From positions 34,222 through 98,221 of the forward strand of contig CBDFAX010000003.1 of NCBI GenBank assembly GCA_965245735.1: 64,000 nucleotides of DNA. The letters run 5' to 3'. This stretch comes from Abiotrophia sp965245735. Lineage in GTDB: Bacteria; Bacillota; Bacilli; Lactobacillales; Aerococcaceae. Under the pieces are notes generated by a model that worked only from the letters and a program-made list of their open reading frames with translations, was not told the DNA's origin and did not search any database. Both the position numbers and the translations under genes were made by a program. Below, in pieces: positions 53,250 through 61,904 of the stretch. Positions within the stretch are counted from its first letter, which is position 1. Every line of letters starts with the position of its first letter.

Positions 53250-54653
53250 ATGATTATTCATCTCGACCCAAACAAGAAAGAAGCGCTCTATAGTCAACTT
53301 TACCAAGCCATTAAAGACCAAATCCATTCCGGCCACTTAGCTGCCCATCAAAAGCTCCCAAGCAAGCGCCAATTAGCCAAGGATTTAGGCATCAGCCTCA
53401 ATACCGTCATTAACGCCTATGACCAATTAAGTCTCGAAGGCTATCTAGAAACGCGACCACGCCAAGGTTACTTCGTAGCCGATGTGCGTTTTCAAGTTCA
53501 ACTGACCTCGGAACAAGCTAGCCTAACCACTAGTCCTAGCCCTAGTTGGCGTCACGACTTAACCAAGGCCGAAACCGACCCTAGCCTCTTTCCCTATGAT
53601 ATTTTTCGCAAACTTTATACCCAGCGCTTTGATTTCCAGTCCCCTGACCTGCTTCGGCCTAGTTCTGTTCAAGGCTTAGCGCCACTTAGAAGCAGTTTGG
53701 CAGGCTATCTAGCCAATGAACGTGGTGTTCCATGTCAGCCAGACCAGCTGATCCTAGGCCCTAATGCTCAGGCCCTCTTTCAGATTTTAGTCCAACTCCT
53801 TCCTCCTAACCGCCGGATTGGGATTGAAGATCCTGGCTACCACGCCCAGCTACCATTTTTGAAAGAAATGGGCTGGCAGGTCCAAGCCTGCCCGCTTGAT
53901 CAACTAGGGCTAGCTATCGAAGAAGCGCCACTGGACCAGTTAGACATCCTTAGCGTCACTCCTACCCATCAATTTCCGACCGGATCAGTTATGCCTCTAC
54001 CCCGTCGCCAAGCTATCTTAGACTGGGCTAGGCAGAGTCCTAATCGCTGGATTATTGAAGATGACTACGATAGCCAATTTAAATATACTGGCCGACCTGT
54101 CCCCTCTCTAGCACAATTAGACCAAGGAAATCAAGTAATCTATATGGGTAGCCTATCCCGCATTCTCAGTCCTGGCCTGCGCATCAGCTATATGGTATTG
54201 CCAGCAAGCCTTCTATCTCTTTTCTATCAGAAGGAAAAGCAATTCGCAGTCAACCTCAATACCATCTCTCAGTATGCTATTCACGATTTTATCCAGCAAG
54301 GTCACTTAGAACGCCATCTCAATCGAGCCCGAAGCTTCTACAAACGCAAGCGTGATAGGCTGATTAACGCCATTGAAGCGCAAGATCCTCAAGCTCAACT
54401 CATTGGCCTTGATGCAGGTCTCCACCTATTAATTCAACCGAGTTTTGCTTTCCATAGCCAACCTTTTCAGGCCCAACTGGCTCAAGAGGGTATTCGCCTT
54501 AAGACGTTAGCCGACTTCTCTATCCAAGCCCAGACTGGCTTCGACCAACAAATCTTCCTGAGTTTTTCTGGCCTTCCAATGGATGAGGTGGATACGCTCA
54601 TTAGCGACCTCTACCAAGCTCTGAGACAACATAAAAAGACCACCAAGACATAG
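53250..54653 (+). CDS. pdxR: PdxR, MocR-type GntR/aminotransferase regulator
   Basis: This 467-residue regulator has an N-terminal winged-helix domain (about 1-70: LAKDLGISLNTVINAYDQL). A linker and a fold-type I aminotransferase-like domain follow (about 100-465), with the PLP lysine probably in the YMGSLSRILSPGLRISYM region. In this sequence that segment shows Ser-Arg rather than the usual Ser-Lys, so covalent PLP binding should be verified. PdxR proteins sense PLP and control B6 supply. GGAGG five bases before the ATG at 53250 decides the start. The gene is divergent from pdxK-pdxU. Confidence 0.88.
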   Translation: MIIHLDPNKKEALYSQLYQAIKDQIHSGHLAAHQKLPSKRQLAKDLGISLNTVINAYDQLSLEGYLETRPRQGYFVADVRFQVQLTSEQASLTTSPSPSWRHDLTKAETDPSLFPYDIFRKLYTQRFDFQSPDLLRPSSVQGLAPLRSSLAGYLANERGVPCQPDQLILGPNAQALFQILVQLLPPNRRIGIEDPGYHAQLPFLKEMGWQVQACPLDQLGLAIEEAPLDQLDILSVTPTHQFPTGSVMPLPRRQAILDWARQSPNRWIIEDDYDSQFKYTGRPVPSLAQLDQGNQVIYMGSLSRILSPGLRISYMVLPASLLSLFYQKEKQFAVNLNTISQYAIHDFIQQGHLERHLNRARSFYKRKRDRLINAIEAQDPQAQLIGLDAGLHLLIQPSFAFHSQPFQAQLAQEGIRLKTLADFSIQAQTGFDQQIFLSFSGLPMDEVDTLISDLYQALRQHKKTTKT

Positions 54654-54666
54654 TTTGGTGGTCTTT
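54633..54666. terminator. Shared terminator of pdxR and nusB
   Basis: AAAAGACCACCAA pairs exactly with TTGGTGGTCTTTT around eight bases. The stem overlaps the pdxR stop codon and serves the convergent nusB operon too. Confidence 0.88.
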
Positions 54667-54671
54667 TGCTT

Positions 54672-55106
54672 TTATTTTTTTAGGTCTTTAAGTAAACCTG
54701 CTAGTACACCATTAATGAATTGCTTGGATTTGTCATCACTAAAGGTCTTAGCTAGTTCTACTGCTTCATTGACAGCTACCTTGCTTGGCACTTCGTCCTC
54801 ACTCACATAGAGAAGTTCGTAGAAGGCAACTCGCAAAATCGCTAGGTCAATCCGCGCTAAGCGATCCAAAGTCCAGTCTTCAGATAGATAGTGACTAATA
54901 CGTTGGTCTAGCTCCTCAGCTGTTTGGTTGACACCCTGAACCAGACGGTCCAAGTAGGCATCAGAGCCTTCAAATCCAGCTTCAGGGTCGTTACCTGCTT
55001 CAAGAGCGAAGGCACAAGCTTGGTCTAGGCTGACAGGTACTTGAGGTCGTATGAGTTGGAAGATGGTCTGAACAGCCTTCTCCCGAACTTGGTGTCGATT
55101 GCTCAT
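54672..55106 (-). CDS. nusB: Transcription antitermination factor NusB
   Basis: NusB joins NusE (S10) at boxA to support rRNA antitermination. It is about 144 residues and all helical: SNRHQVREKAVQTIFQL at the N terminus, RLARIDLAILRVAFYELLY and VAVNEAVELAKTFSDDKS at the C-terminal half, all typical. The ATG at 55106 gives the usual start; longer frames overlap the Asp23-family gene. It follows that gene by 10 bases. Confidence 0.94.
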   Translation of the reverse strand: MSNRHQVREKAVQTIFQLIRPQVPVSLDQACAFALEAGNDPEAGFEGSDAYLDRLVQGVNQTAEELDQRISHYLSEDWTLDRLARIDLAILRVAFYELLYVSEDEVPSKVAVNEAVELAKTFSDDKSKQFINGVLAGLLKDLKK

Positions 55107-55116
55107 CTTGGTCACA

Positions 55117-55536
55117 CTACTCACCATCAGTTTCATCTAAATGAAGATAATCCACTGCCTGACTAGCTTCTGTTTGGATGCTAGCAACATGGACATTGAC
55201 TTCTTGAACAACTAAGTCTGTCATGAAGAAGATTTGTTCTTTAACTTTTTGTTGAACCTTCATGGCTACTTCAGGTACAGAATAACCGTATTTAAGGTCG
55301 ATTTTAACATCAATGGCAATTTCTGAATCGTCGCGGCGAACACGGGCACCTACCCGATCAGGATTCATACCAAAGAATCCACCTACTTCTGTTTGGAAGG
55401 ATTTGTGGAGTTGGTAGACACCTTCTACTTCGCTTACAGCTTTAGCTGCAATGGCTTCAAGAACACCCGTTGTGATGTTGATTTCCCCTAAGGGTGCCAC
55501 CGTTTGTGGTTCAAAATGACTGTTTTCTTGGGTCAT
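55117..55536 (-). CDS. Asp23/Gls24 family envelope stress protein (YqhY-like)
   Basis: This 139-residue soluble protein of the Asp23 family has APLGEINITTGVLEAIAAKAVSEVEGV at its core (key part INITTGVLEAIA) and YGYSVPEVAMKVQQKVKEQI, both family hallmarks. A copy directly before nusB is the YqhY branch, linked in B. subtilis to lipid synthesis control. AGGAGG before the ATG supports the start. No partner AmaP gene lies beside it. Confidence 0.87.
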   Translation of the reverse strand: MTQENSHFEPQTVAPLGEINITTGVLEAIAAKAVSEVEGVYQLHKSFQTEVGGFFGMNPDRVGARVRRDDSEIAIDVKIDLKYGYSVPEVAMKVQQKVKEQIFFMTDLVVQEVNVHVASIQTEASQAVDYLHLDETDGE

Positions 55537-55558
55537 CTGGGCTTCCTCCTTTTTAGGT

Positions 55559-56626
55559 TTAAACTTCTAAAATAATCAATTCTTTTGGACTGCGGTTAAG
55601 CAGTTCTACATGGTCTGGATGAACTACTAAGTCATCTTCAATCCGCACACCACCTAAGCCTTCGATATAAATACCGGGCTCATTGGTAATGACCATACCA
55701 ACTTCCACTGGTTGGTCATTTTTGGCATTAACGCCTGGCGCTTCATGAATGTCCAAACCAACACCGTGCCCCAAACTATGGCCGAAGTATTGGCCATAAC
55801 CTTTTTCACTAATGTAATCACGTGCAATAGCATCCAATTCAGCCCCAGTCATACCAGCTTTCGCTTTTTGGTTAACCAAGTTATGGGCCTCAAGCACGAC
55901 ATGGTAAATTTCTTCCAGTTTTGGATCGATTGAACCAACCGCAATGGTACGGGTCATGTCGGAAGAATAGCCTTGATAGTAGCAACCGAAGTCTAAGGTT
56001 ACTACATCGCCTTCTTCAATGACCTTATCGGAAGCCACCCCGTGAGGCATAGCAGAACGTAATCCGCTGGCTACAATAGTATCAAAGGACATAGCGCTAG
56101 CTCCCAAGGTTTTGAGGTAACGCTCTAACTCGTTAGCCACCTCAATTTCAGTGACACCTGGCTTAATGAAGGTCAGAATATGACTGAAAGCTTGGTCGGT
56201 AATCTCGCAGGCCTTCTTCATGGTTGCCAATTCGTCAGCGTCCTTAATTTCGCGAATTTTCTCAATTAAGCCCTGAGTTGGTACCACTTCTGGGCCGAAG
56301 AAATCCTTAATGCGTAGATAAGTAGAAACAGTCATTTCGTCCGCTTCAATCCCGACTTTTTGAATCTTATGGGCCACCAAGAAGTCATTGATTTCAGCAA
56401 AGATTTCCTTCTTGTTTTGTAACAAGGTAAAGTCTGGCGCTTGCTTACTTGCTTGTTGCACATAACGGAAATCGGTCACGAAAATGGCCTGATCTGACGT
56501 AATAATCAAGGCCGCAGTCGTCCCTGTAAAATTAGCTAAGTAGCGAATATTTTTTAAGTTAGTCACTACCAAGGCATCTAATCCTTGTGCAGCGAGTTGA
56601 GCTCTTACTTTTTCAATGCGTGACAT
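55559..56626 (-). CDS. M24B metallopeptidase (Xaa-Pro aminopeptidase/dipeptidase)
   Basis: This enzyme removes or splits X-Pro bonds. The 355-residue protein has an N-terminal creatinase-like domain, then the pita-bread domain. Metal ligands appear in TLDFGCYYQGYSSDMTRT (two Asp), FGHSLGHGVGLDIHE (His), NEPGIYI (Glu) and VRIEDDLVV (Glu). GAGG seven bases before the ATG at 56626 decides the start. Related genes stand before efp in many Firmicutes. Here efp is missing and the Asp23-family gene follows after 22 bases. Aminopeptidase or dipeptidase activity cannot be told apart by eye. Confidence 0.9.
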   Translation of the reverse strand: MSRIEKVRAQLAAQGLDALVVTNLKNIRYLANFTGTTAALIITSDQAIFVTDFRYVQQASKQAPDFTLLQNKKEIFAEINDFLVAHKIQKVGIEADEMTVSTYLRIKDFFGPEVVPTQGLIEKIREIKDADELATMKKACEITDQAFSHILTFIKPGVTEIEVANELERYLKTLGASAMSFDTIVASGLRSAMPHGVASDKVIEEGDVVTLDFGCYYQGYSSDMTRTIAVGSIDPKLEEIYHVVLEAHNLVNQKAKAGMTGAELDAIARDYISEKGYGQYFGHSLGHGVGLDIHEAPGVNAKNDQPVEVGMVITNEPGIYIEGLGGVRIEDDLVVHPDHVELLNRSPKELIILEV

Positions 56627-56669
56627 AAACATTCCTCTTTTCTAATAAGCTTATCTGACTAGATTTTGC

Positions 56670-58388
56670 TTAGTCTTGTTCAGTTCGTTGTTTGCGACGG
56701 CGGACACCCTTATTGATGTCCAGCAAGACTGGCATAATCATTGGAGAACGTTCGGTCCTTTCATAAATTAGAGGCACAATAGTGTCCATAATCATTTCGC
56801 GAATTAGGCGTTCGCTCACGTTATTGCCATTTTCGTTAAGGCCACGGTTAATGGCTGATTTGAGGCTAGACTGTAAAGAGTGAATTAGGTCGCTAGACTC
56901 TCGCATGTAGATAAAACCACGCGACATAATGTCAGGTCCGCTAACCAACTGCTTGTTCTCATAGTCTAAAGTGGCAGAAATCACCACTAACCCATCTTCT
57001 GATAGGTTACGACGGTCACGGATAACGACATGGCCGATATCGCCAATGCCGCTTCCATCCACATAGATACTGTTGGCTGTGAACTTACCCGCAATTCGAG
57101 CACTATCAGCGGTTACGGCTAGCATCTGGCCATTTTCCATAACAAAGCAGTTTTCCTTAGGAATCCCTGTTTGTTGGGCTAGACCTGCTTGAATACTTTG
57201 CATACGGAATTCACCGTGGACTGGCATAAAGTACTTAGGCTTCATGAGGCGCATCATCAACAATTGCTCTTGCTGACCACCGTGACCAGATGTGTGGATG
57301 TTGTTAACCTTACCATGAATAACATGGGCCCCAACTTCGCAGAGTTGGTTAATGACACGGTTAACACTCATGGTATTACCAGGAATTGGTGAACTTGAGA
57401 AGATGACTGTATCATTAGGTTGAACCTGAATTTGACGGTGAGTCCCGTTGGCGATACGACTTAGGGCCGCCATCGGTTCCCCTTGCGAACCCGTACAGAG
57501 GATAATGAGTTGCTCAGCCGGCACCCGGTTGAGGTCACGTTGCTCAACAAAGAGTTCATCGTCATCTTTGATATAGCCTAGTTCCCGCCCTGTCTTAATA
57601 GCCGATTCCATACTGCGACCGAACACAGCAATCTTACGTCCTGTTTCTTGGGCCGTTTCAACAACCTGTTGGAGACGCGAAACGTTAGAAGCGAAGGTGG
57701 CAAAGATAACCCGACCTTCTACCTTCTGAATAATATTCTTAATGGATTGTCCCACCACTTGTTCCGACTTGGTAAAGGTTGGAATTTCTGAGTTAGTGGA
57801 ATCCCCTAAAAGGACTAAGACGCCCTCTTCCCCGATTTTAGCCATGCGGTGTAAGTCCGCTGGCTTCCCTACAGGGGTGAAGTCGAACTTATAGTCACCT
57901 GTAAAGACGATGTTGCCGGGAGGTGTCTTAACGACCACCCCGTAGGCTTCAGGGATACTGTGGGTTGTCAGATAGAAGCTGACGGTTGTCTTGCGGAAAC
58001 GAATGACCGCATCTTCATCAATTTCGTGAATCTCAGCTTGACGCAGAAGTCCGCGTTCTTGCAACTTATTGCGAATAAGCGAAGCCGCTAGTTTACCGGC
58101 ATAGATAGGCACATTGATTTGTTGCAAGAGGAAGGGAATGCCCCCGATGTGGTCTTCGTGACCGTGACTAATAATCAGGGCCTTGACCTTACTCTGGTTT
58201 TGCATAATGTAGGAAAAATCAGGAATTACGTAATCAATCCCTAACAAATCATCTTCCGGGAACATGACCCCGCAGTCTAATAAGATGATTTCGTCTTGGA
58301 ACTGTACACCATACATGTTCTTCCCGATTTCGCCTAAGCCCCCTAGGGCGAAGACGCCGGTTTCGTTATTTTTTAAATTAACTGCCAT
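56670..58388 (-). CDS. rnjA: Ribonuclease J1
   Basis: RNase J1 is a beta-lactamase-fold RNase with endo- and 5'-exonuclease activity in mRNA turnover and rRNA maturation. The metal motif is ISHGHEDHIGGIP near residue 75, after LGGLGEIGKNMYGV. Other motifs are FTGDYKFD, MPVHGEFRM and the C-terminal multimerisation region. From the ATG at 58388 it has 572 residues, slightly above the usual 555-560. The start lies one base after the rpoY stop, so the pair is translationally linked. Confidence 0.95.
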   Translation of the reverse strand: MAVNLKNNETGVFALGGLGEIGKNMYGVQFQDEIILLDCGVMFPEDDLLGIDYVIPDFSYIMQNQSKVKALIISHGHEDHIGGIPFLLQQINVPIYAGKLAASLIRNKLQERGLLRQAEIHEIDEDAVIRFRKTTVSFYLTTHSIPEAYGVVVKTPPGNIVFTGDYKFDFTPVGKPADLHRMAKIGEEGVLVLLGDSTNSEIPTFTKSEQVVGQSIKNIIQKVEGRVIFATFASNVSRLQQVVETAQETGRKIAVFGRSMESAIKTGRELGYIKDDDELFVEQRDLNRVPAEQLIILCTGSQGEPMAALSRIANGTHRQIQVQPNDTVIFSSSPIPGNTMSVNRVINQLCEVGAHVIHGKVNNIHTSGHGGQQEQLLMMRLMKPKYFMPVHGEFRMQSIQAGLAQQTGIPKENCFVMENGQMLAVTADSARIAGKFTANSIYVDGSGIGDIGHVVIRDRRNLSEDGLVVISATLDYENKQLVSGPDIMSRGFIYMRESSDLIHSLQSSLKSAINRGLNENGNNVSERLIREMIMDTIVPLIYERTERSPMIMPVLLDINKGVRRRKQRTEQD

Positions 58389-58389
58389 A

Positions 58390-58605
58390 CTAGAACACCG
58401 ACACTTCGAAGTCCGGGTTGGACTCTTGCTCATAAGCTAAATGAGCAGGTGATAATTCTTGGACAAACTCCACATTGTATGGTGTATACTTAGCAATCAA
58501 TTCCCGTGCTTCCCCTTTGTTAGCAGCTTCTACATAAAGGGTCTGGGTATTTTCCCGAGTAGGAACTTGTTGGGTATTGGGTTGATATGTTACTTTAAAA
58601 ATCAT
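58390..58605 (-). CDS. rpoY: RNA polymerase epsilon subunit RpoY
   Basis: This 71-residue accessory subunit of RNA polymerase in Firmicutes matches DUF1447/YkzG: FKVTYQPNTQQVPTRENTQT, YVEAANKGEARELI and NVEFVQELSPAHL. It is found directly before rnjA as in B. subtilis, linking a polymerase subunit with a main mRNA nuclease. Confidence 0.93.
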   Translation of the reverse strand: MIFKVTYQPNTQQVPTRENTQTLYVEAANKGEARELIAKYTPYNVEFVQELSPAHLAYEQESNPDFEVSVF

Positions 58606-58634
58606 TGATTAATAACTTCCTTTCTCTATCTAGT

Positions 58635-58652
58635 TGCCTCCTGAGCGAGGCA
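58635..58652 (-). promoter_or_regulatory. Leader hairpin before rpoY-rnjA
   Basis: TGCCTC and GAGGCA enclose six bases in the untranslated leader, with TAGAAT (a possible -10) a few dozen bases further upstream. The hairpin lacks a T-run, so it is unlikely to be a terminator and may affect mRNA stability. Confidence 0.4.
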
Positions 58653-58767
58653 GACTCTATCAATCTTATTCTACCACAATCCCCTCTTAATAGGAAAGTA
58701 TAGCAAACATTTTTTTGCATAAAAAGCATCCCGACATAGCCCTTTCCAAGGCAATAGGCATGAAAAA

Positions 58768-58790
58768 ACTGGGACCCATGGTCCCAGTTG
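58768..58790 (-). terminator. Terminator of smpB
   Basis: AACTGGGACC pairs exactly with GGTCCCAGTT around CAT, then TTTTTTCAT on the minus strand. Confidence 0.9.
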
Positions 58791-58791
58791 C

Positions 58792-59244
58792 TTATCTGAT
58801 TTTTAGGGCGCGGTCAATATCCCGTTTGGCCTGTTGGTCCTTGAGGGCATGACGCTTATCATACTTGTTCTTACCACGCGCAAGGCCAAAGAGTAATTTG
58901 GCCCGACCCCTTACCAGATAAACCTTCAGTGGTACTAGGGTCATCCGGTTTTGTTGGACTTCGCGGTGTAGAGTCTGAATCTCTTTCTTATGAAGCAAGA
59001 GCTTACGATCTCGCTCCGGATCATGGTTAAAAATATTACCATGGTCGTAGGGGCTGATATGGACCTGCTTAAGCCAAGCCTCCCCATCACGAATGGAGAT
59101 AAAGCCATCCTTAAGGTTCATCTTGCCCTTGCGAATGGACTTAATCTCTGTTCCGGTTAAGACCATACCCGCTTCATAGGTTTCAAGAATCTCATAATCA
59201 TGACGCGCCTTACGATTCTGAGCTAAAGGCTTATCTTGCGACAT
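58792..59244 (-). CDS. smpB: SsrA-binding protein SmpB
   Basis: SmpB carries tmRNA into stalled ribosomes for trans-translation. The 150-residue protein has NRKARHDYEILETYEAGMVL, LTGTEIKSIRKGKMNLKDGF (family signature) and a basic C-terminal tail RHALKDQQAKRDIDRALK. It follows rnr by 23 bases, and RNase R degrades the mRNA freed by trans-translation. The tmRNA gene itself was not found in the 550 bases downstream. Confidence 0.95.
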   Translation of the reverse strand: MSQDKPLAQNRKARHDYEILETYEAGMVLTGTEIKSIRKGKMNLKDGFISIRDGEAWLKQVHISPYDHGNIFNHDPERDRKLLLHKKEIQTLHREVQQNRMTLVPLKVYLVRGRAKLLFGLARGKNKYDKRHALKDQQAKRDIDRALKIR

Positions 59245-59267
59245 CAGTCACCTCTTTTCCGCAGGAG

Positions 59268-61865
59268 CTAGCCTAGGCGGTTAGCCTGAGGTTGCTTGCG
59301 TTTAATCTTAAATTGCTTAAATTTACTTTCCGTGGACTTAGCTGATTTTTTGTTAGCCTTATCGCCAGCAAAAGACTGCTTCTTAGCCTGACGGCTATCC
59401 TTGCTTTGATGCTCAGACAGTTCCTTGCGATGACGCTTGCTAGCAGACTTAGATTTGGCTTTGCCCTTGTCCTCTTGACGGCCTTTATTGGCTTTTGAGC
59501 CCTTGGACTTGCTTGCTCCAGCCTTATTGCCAGAGGCCTTGTCTTCTTTAGTCCCACGCTTCTTCTTAGCAGAAGCTCTAGCTGACTTGTCTTTGCGCTG
59601 TCTGTCTTGAGTCTTGCCTTTGGCCGACTTATTAGCAGCCTTGGCTTGTTTGCTACGCTGCAGGACTAAGTCTACATCTAAGCCAGTCACTGGTTCAGCC
59701 TCAAGCAAGCTAAAGTCAATTTCGCGTTCGCCAACATCTACGGCTTCCAAACGTACTTTAACCTTCTGACCAATTCGGAAGATTCGACCCGTTCTTTGCC
59801 CTACTAGCAAGAGATGGGCCTGATCGAACTCATAATAGTCGCCTGTCAAATCCTTAAGACTAATCAAGCCTTCTACTGTGTTAGGCAAGGCAACAAAGAT
59901 ACCAAAGGGGGTCACCGAAGAGATAACCCCTTCAAAGTCTTGTCCGATTTTATCTAGCATGTATTCAGCCTTTTTCATGGCAGTCACATCACGCTCGGCG
60001 TCAATGGCCCGGCGCTCCATTTTAGAACTTTGGTCTGCGATGCCTGGCAACTGATCAAAAATACGAGCCTTATCCTGATGGCTTGGCTTCTTATCCAGAT
60101 ATGTATGAATGAGGCGATGAACAATCAGGTCCGGATAGCGCCGGATAGGCGAAGTAAAGTGGGTATACTCAGCTGTTGCCAACCCATAGTGACCCAGGGC
60201 TTCCTCACTATAACGAGCTTGTTTCATAGAACGCAACATCATAGTGGAAACAGCCTGTTCAAAATCTTGCCCATCAACTTGCTTAAGAGCCTGCTGCAGT
60301 TGCTTAGGCGCAATGGTTTCTACCTTACCTCTGAGGACAATGCCAAAAGCTGTAATGAACTCAGCGAATCGCTGCATACGTTCTGAATCAGGTTGTTCAT
60401 GGACCCGATAGAGCATAGGATAGTCGCGTGTCATATAGTGCTTAGCCACCGTCTCATTGGCTGCTAGCATAAAGGATTCAATCAAACGTTCAGCCACACC
60501 TCGTTCCCGCAATTGAATATCTAAGGGATGACCTTGGCCATCAACTAAGACCTTGGCTTCTGGCGCATCAAAATCTAACGCCCCTCGTTTAATCCGTTTG
60601 GCTTCTAGCAGATGGTGGAGCTTGCTCATATCTTCTAAAAGGTCCACGATTGGCGCATATTTTTGGCGTAGCCCCTCATCCCCTTCTAGAATCGCATTGA
60701 CATCATCATAGGTCATGCGGTAAGAAGAATGGATGACTGAGCGGAAGATACGATGAGATTTAACCTGCCCTTGGCTATCTATAACCATTTGGCAAGATAA
60801 GGTCAAGCGATCTTCATGCGGATGCAGGGAACAAATCCCATTAGACAAGCGCTGCGGCAACATTGGCACGACTCGGTCAGTTAAATAGACAGAAGTCCCG
60901 CGCTGGTAAGCTTCCAAATCTAAGGCAGAACCCTCTTCGACATAATAGGATACGTCAGCAATATGAACACCCAGGACATAGTCGCCATTCTCTAGGCGTT
61001 CAAGCGAGATAGCATCATCCAAGTCCTTGGCATCTGCCCCATCAATGGTCAGGATGACCTCTTGTCGTAAATCTTCCCGATTGGCAAGGTCCTGAGCTGA
61101 TAAGGTCTGAGGCACTGCCTCAGCGGCTTCTTTCACTACTTCTGGGAACTCATGCGGAATTCCGAATTGGTAGAGAACGGACAAGATATCTACACCGGGC
61201 TCATCGCGGTGACCAATTTCCTTGGCTACTAAGCCTCGCAAGAGGTGAGGGGCCTCTGCTGTCGGATACTGACTAATCTTAACAATACAAATAGAATGGT
61301 CAGCAGGCTGAATCCCAGCTGGATCGATTTCAACCCGGACGGCATCGCTGTAATCACCTTGTGGTAAGACATAGCCCAGAGCCTGACGTTCTTGACGAAC
61401 TTCACTCGGGTAAGCGACGAATTCCCCCACCAACTGGCTCACTGCGCGTTCAATGACGCGCAAGACTTGGACCTCAGAGCCTTTACCAGTCTGAGGGTTG
61501 GCCAATTTCAGGACTTCAACCTCAACCGTGTCGCCTTGCATGGCATTGAGAGCTCGGCCTCGAGGAACAAAGAAATCAGGTTGGTCTTCGGCATAGGTGA
61601 CAAAACCAAAACCTTGGGCATTGGCTCGATAGGTTCCCACTACTGTCTTGGTAGCCTGGGAGTTAAGTCGATAATGACCTCGTTTGGTCTGCTCTAACTC
61701 TCCGATATTTTCTAAATAATTAATGGCACGCACCAATTTCTTATACATCTTGGTACCGCCGTAATTGAGGGCTTTGGCCAAGGATTGGCTCGTCACGCTT
61801 GCCCCCGCTTCTTGGTCCTTCAAATAGGACAAAATTCTTTTTTCAATGCTTGTGAGTGCACTCAT
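59268..61865 (-). CDS. rnr: Ribonuclease R
   Basis: RNase R is a processive 3'-5' exoribonuclease able to degrade structured RNA. The 865-residue protein has an N-terminal HTH-like region and two cold-shock domains. The RNB catalytic domain contains IDGADAKDLDDAIS with its Asp cluster, and an S1 domain (GVISSVTPFGIFVALPN) follows. From about residue 735 the tail is extremely rich in Lys, Ser, Ala and Arg for about 130 residues, longer than in most relatives. Gene order secG-esterase-rnr-smpB matches B. subtilis. Confidence 0.95.
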   Translation of the reverse strand: MSALTSIEKRILSYLKDQEAGASVTSQSLAKALNYGGTKMYKKLVRAINYLENIGELEQTKRGHYRLNSQATKTVVGTYRANAQGFGFVTYAEDQPDFFVPRGRALNAMQGDTVEVEVLKLANPQTGKGSEVQVLRVIERAVSQLVGEFVAYPSEVRQERQALGYVLPQGDYSDAVRVEIDPAGIQPADHSICIVKISQYPTAEAPHLLRGLVAKEIGHRDEPGVDILSVLYQFGIPHEFPEVVKEAAEAVPQTLSAQDLANREDLRQEVILTIDGADAKDLDDAISLERLENGDYVLGVHIADVSYYVEEGSALDLEAYQRGTSVYLTDRVVPMLPQRLSNGICSLHPHEDRLTLSCQMVIDSQGQVKSHRIFRSVIHSSYRMTYDDVNAILEGDEGLRQKYAPIVDLLEDMSKLHHLLEAKRIKRGALDFDAPEAKVLVDGQGHPLDIQLRERGVAERLIESFMLAANETVAKHYMTRDYPMLYRVHEQPDSERMQRFAEFITAFGIVLRGKVETIAPKQLQQALKQVDGQDFEQAVSTMMLRSMKQARYSEEALGHYGLATAEYTHFTSPIRRYPDLIVHRLIHTYLDKKPSHQDKARIFDQLPGIADQSSKMERRAIDAERDVTAMKKAEYMLDKIGQDFEGVISSVTPFGIFVALPNTVEGLISLKDLTGDYYEFDQAHLLLVGQRTGRIFRIGQKVKVRLEAVDVGEREIDFSLLEAEPVTGLDVDLVLQRSKQAKAANKSAKGKTQDRQRKDKSARASAKKKRGTKEDKASGNKAGASKSKGSKANKGRQEDKGKAKSKSASKRHRKELSEHQSKDSRQAKKQSFAGDKANKKSAKSTESKFKQFKIKRKQPQANRLG

Positions 61866-61904
61866 AGCGTCTCATGCACCTCCTTTGTTTTAAATTAAAT
61901 TTCT

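Noticed and set aside
58606..58791. Possible tmRNA gene next to smpB
   Set aside because: No tag-coding frame, no CCA-type 3' end and no tRNA-like ends are visible in the gaps on either side of smpB.
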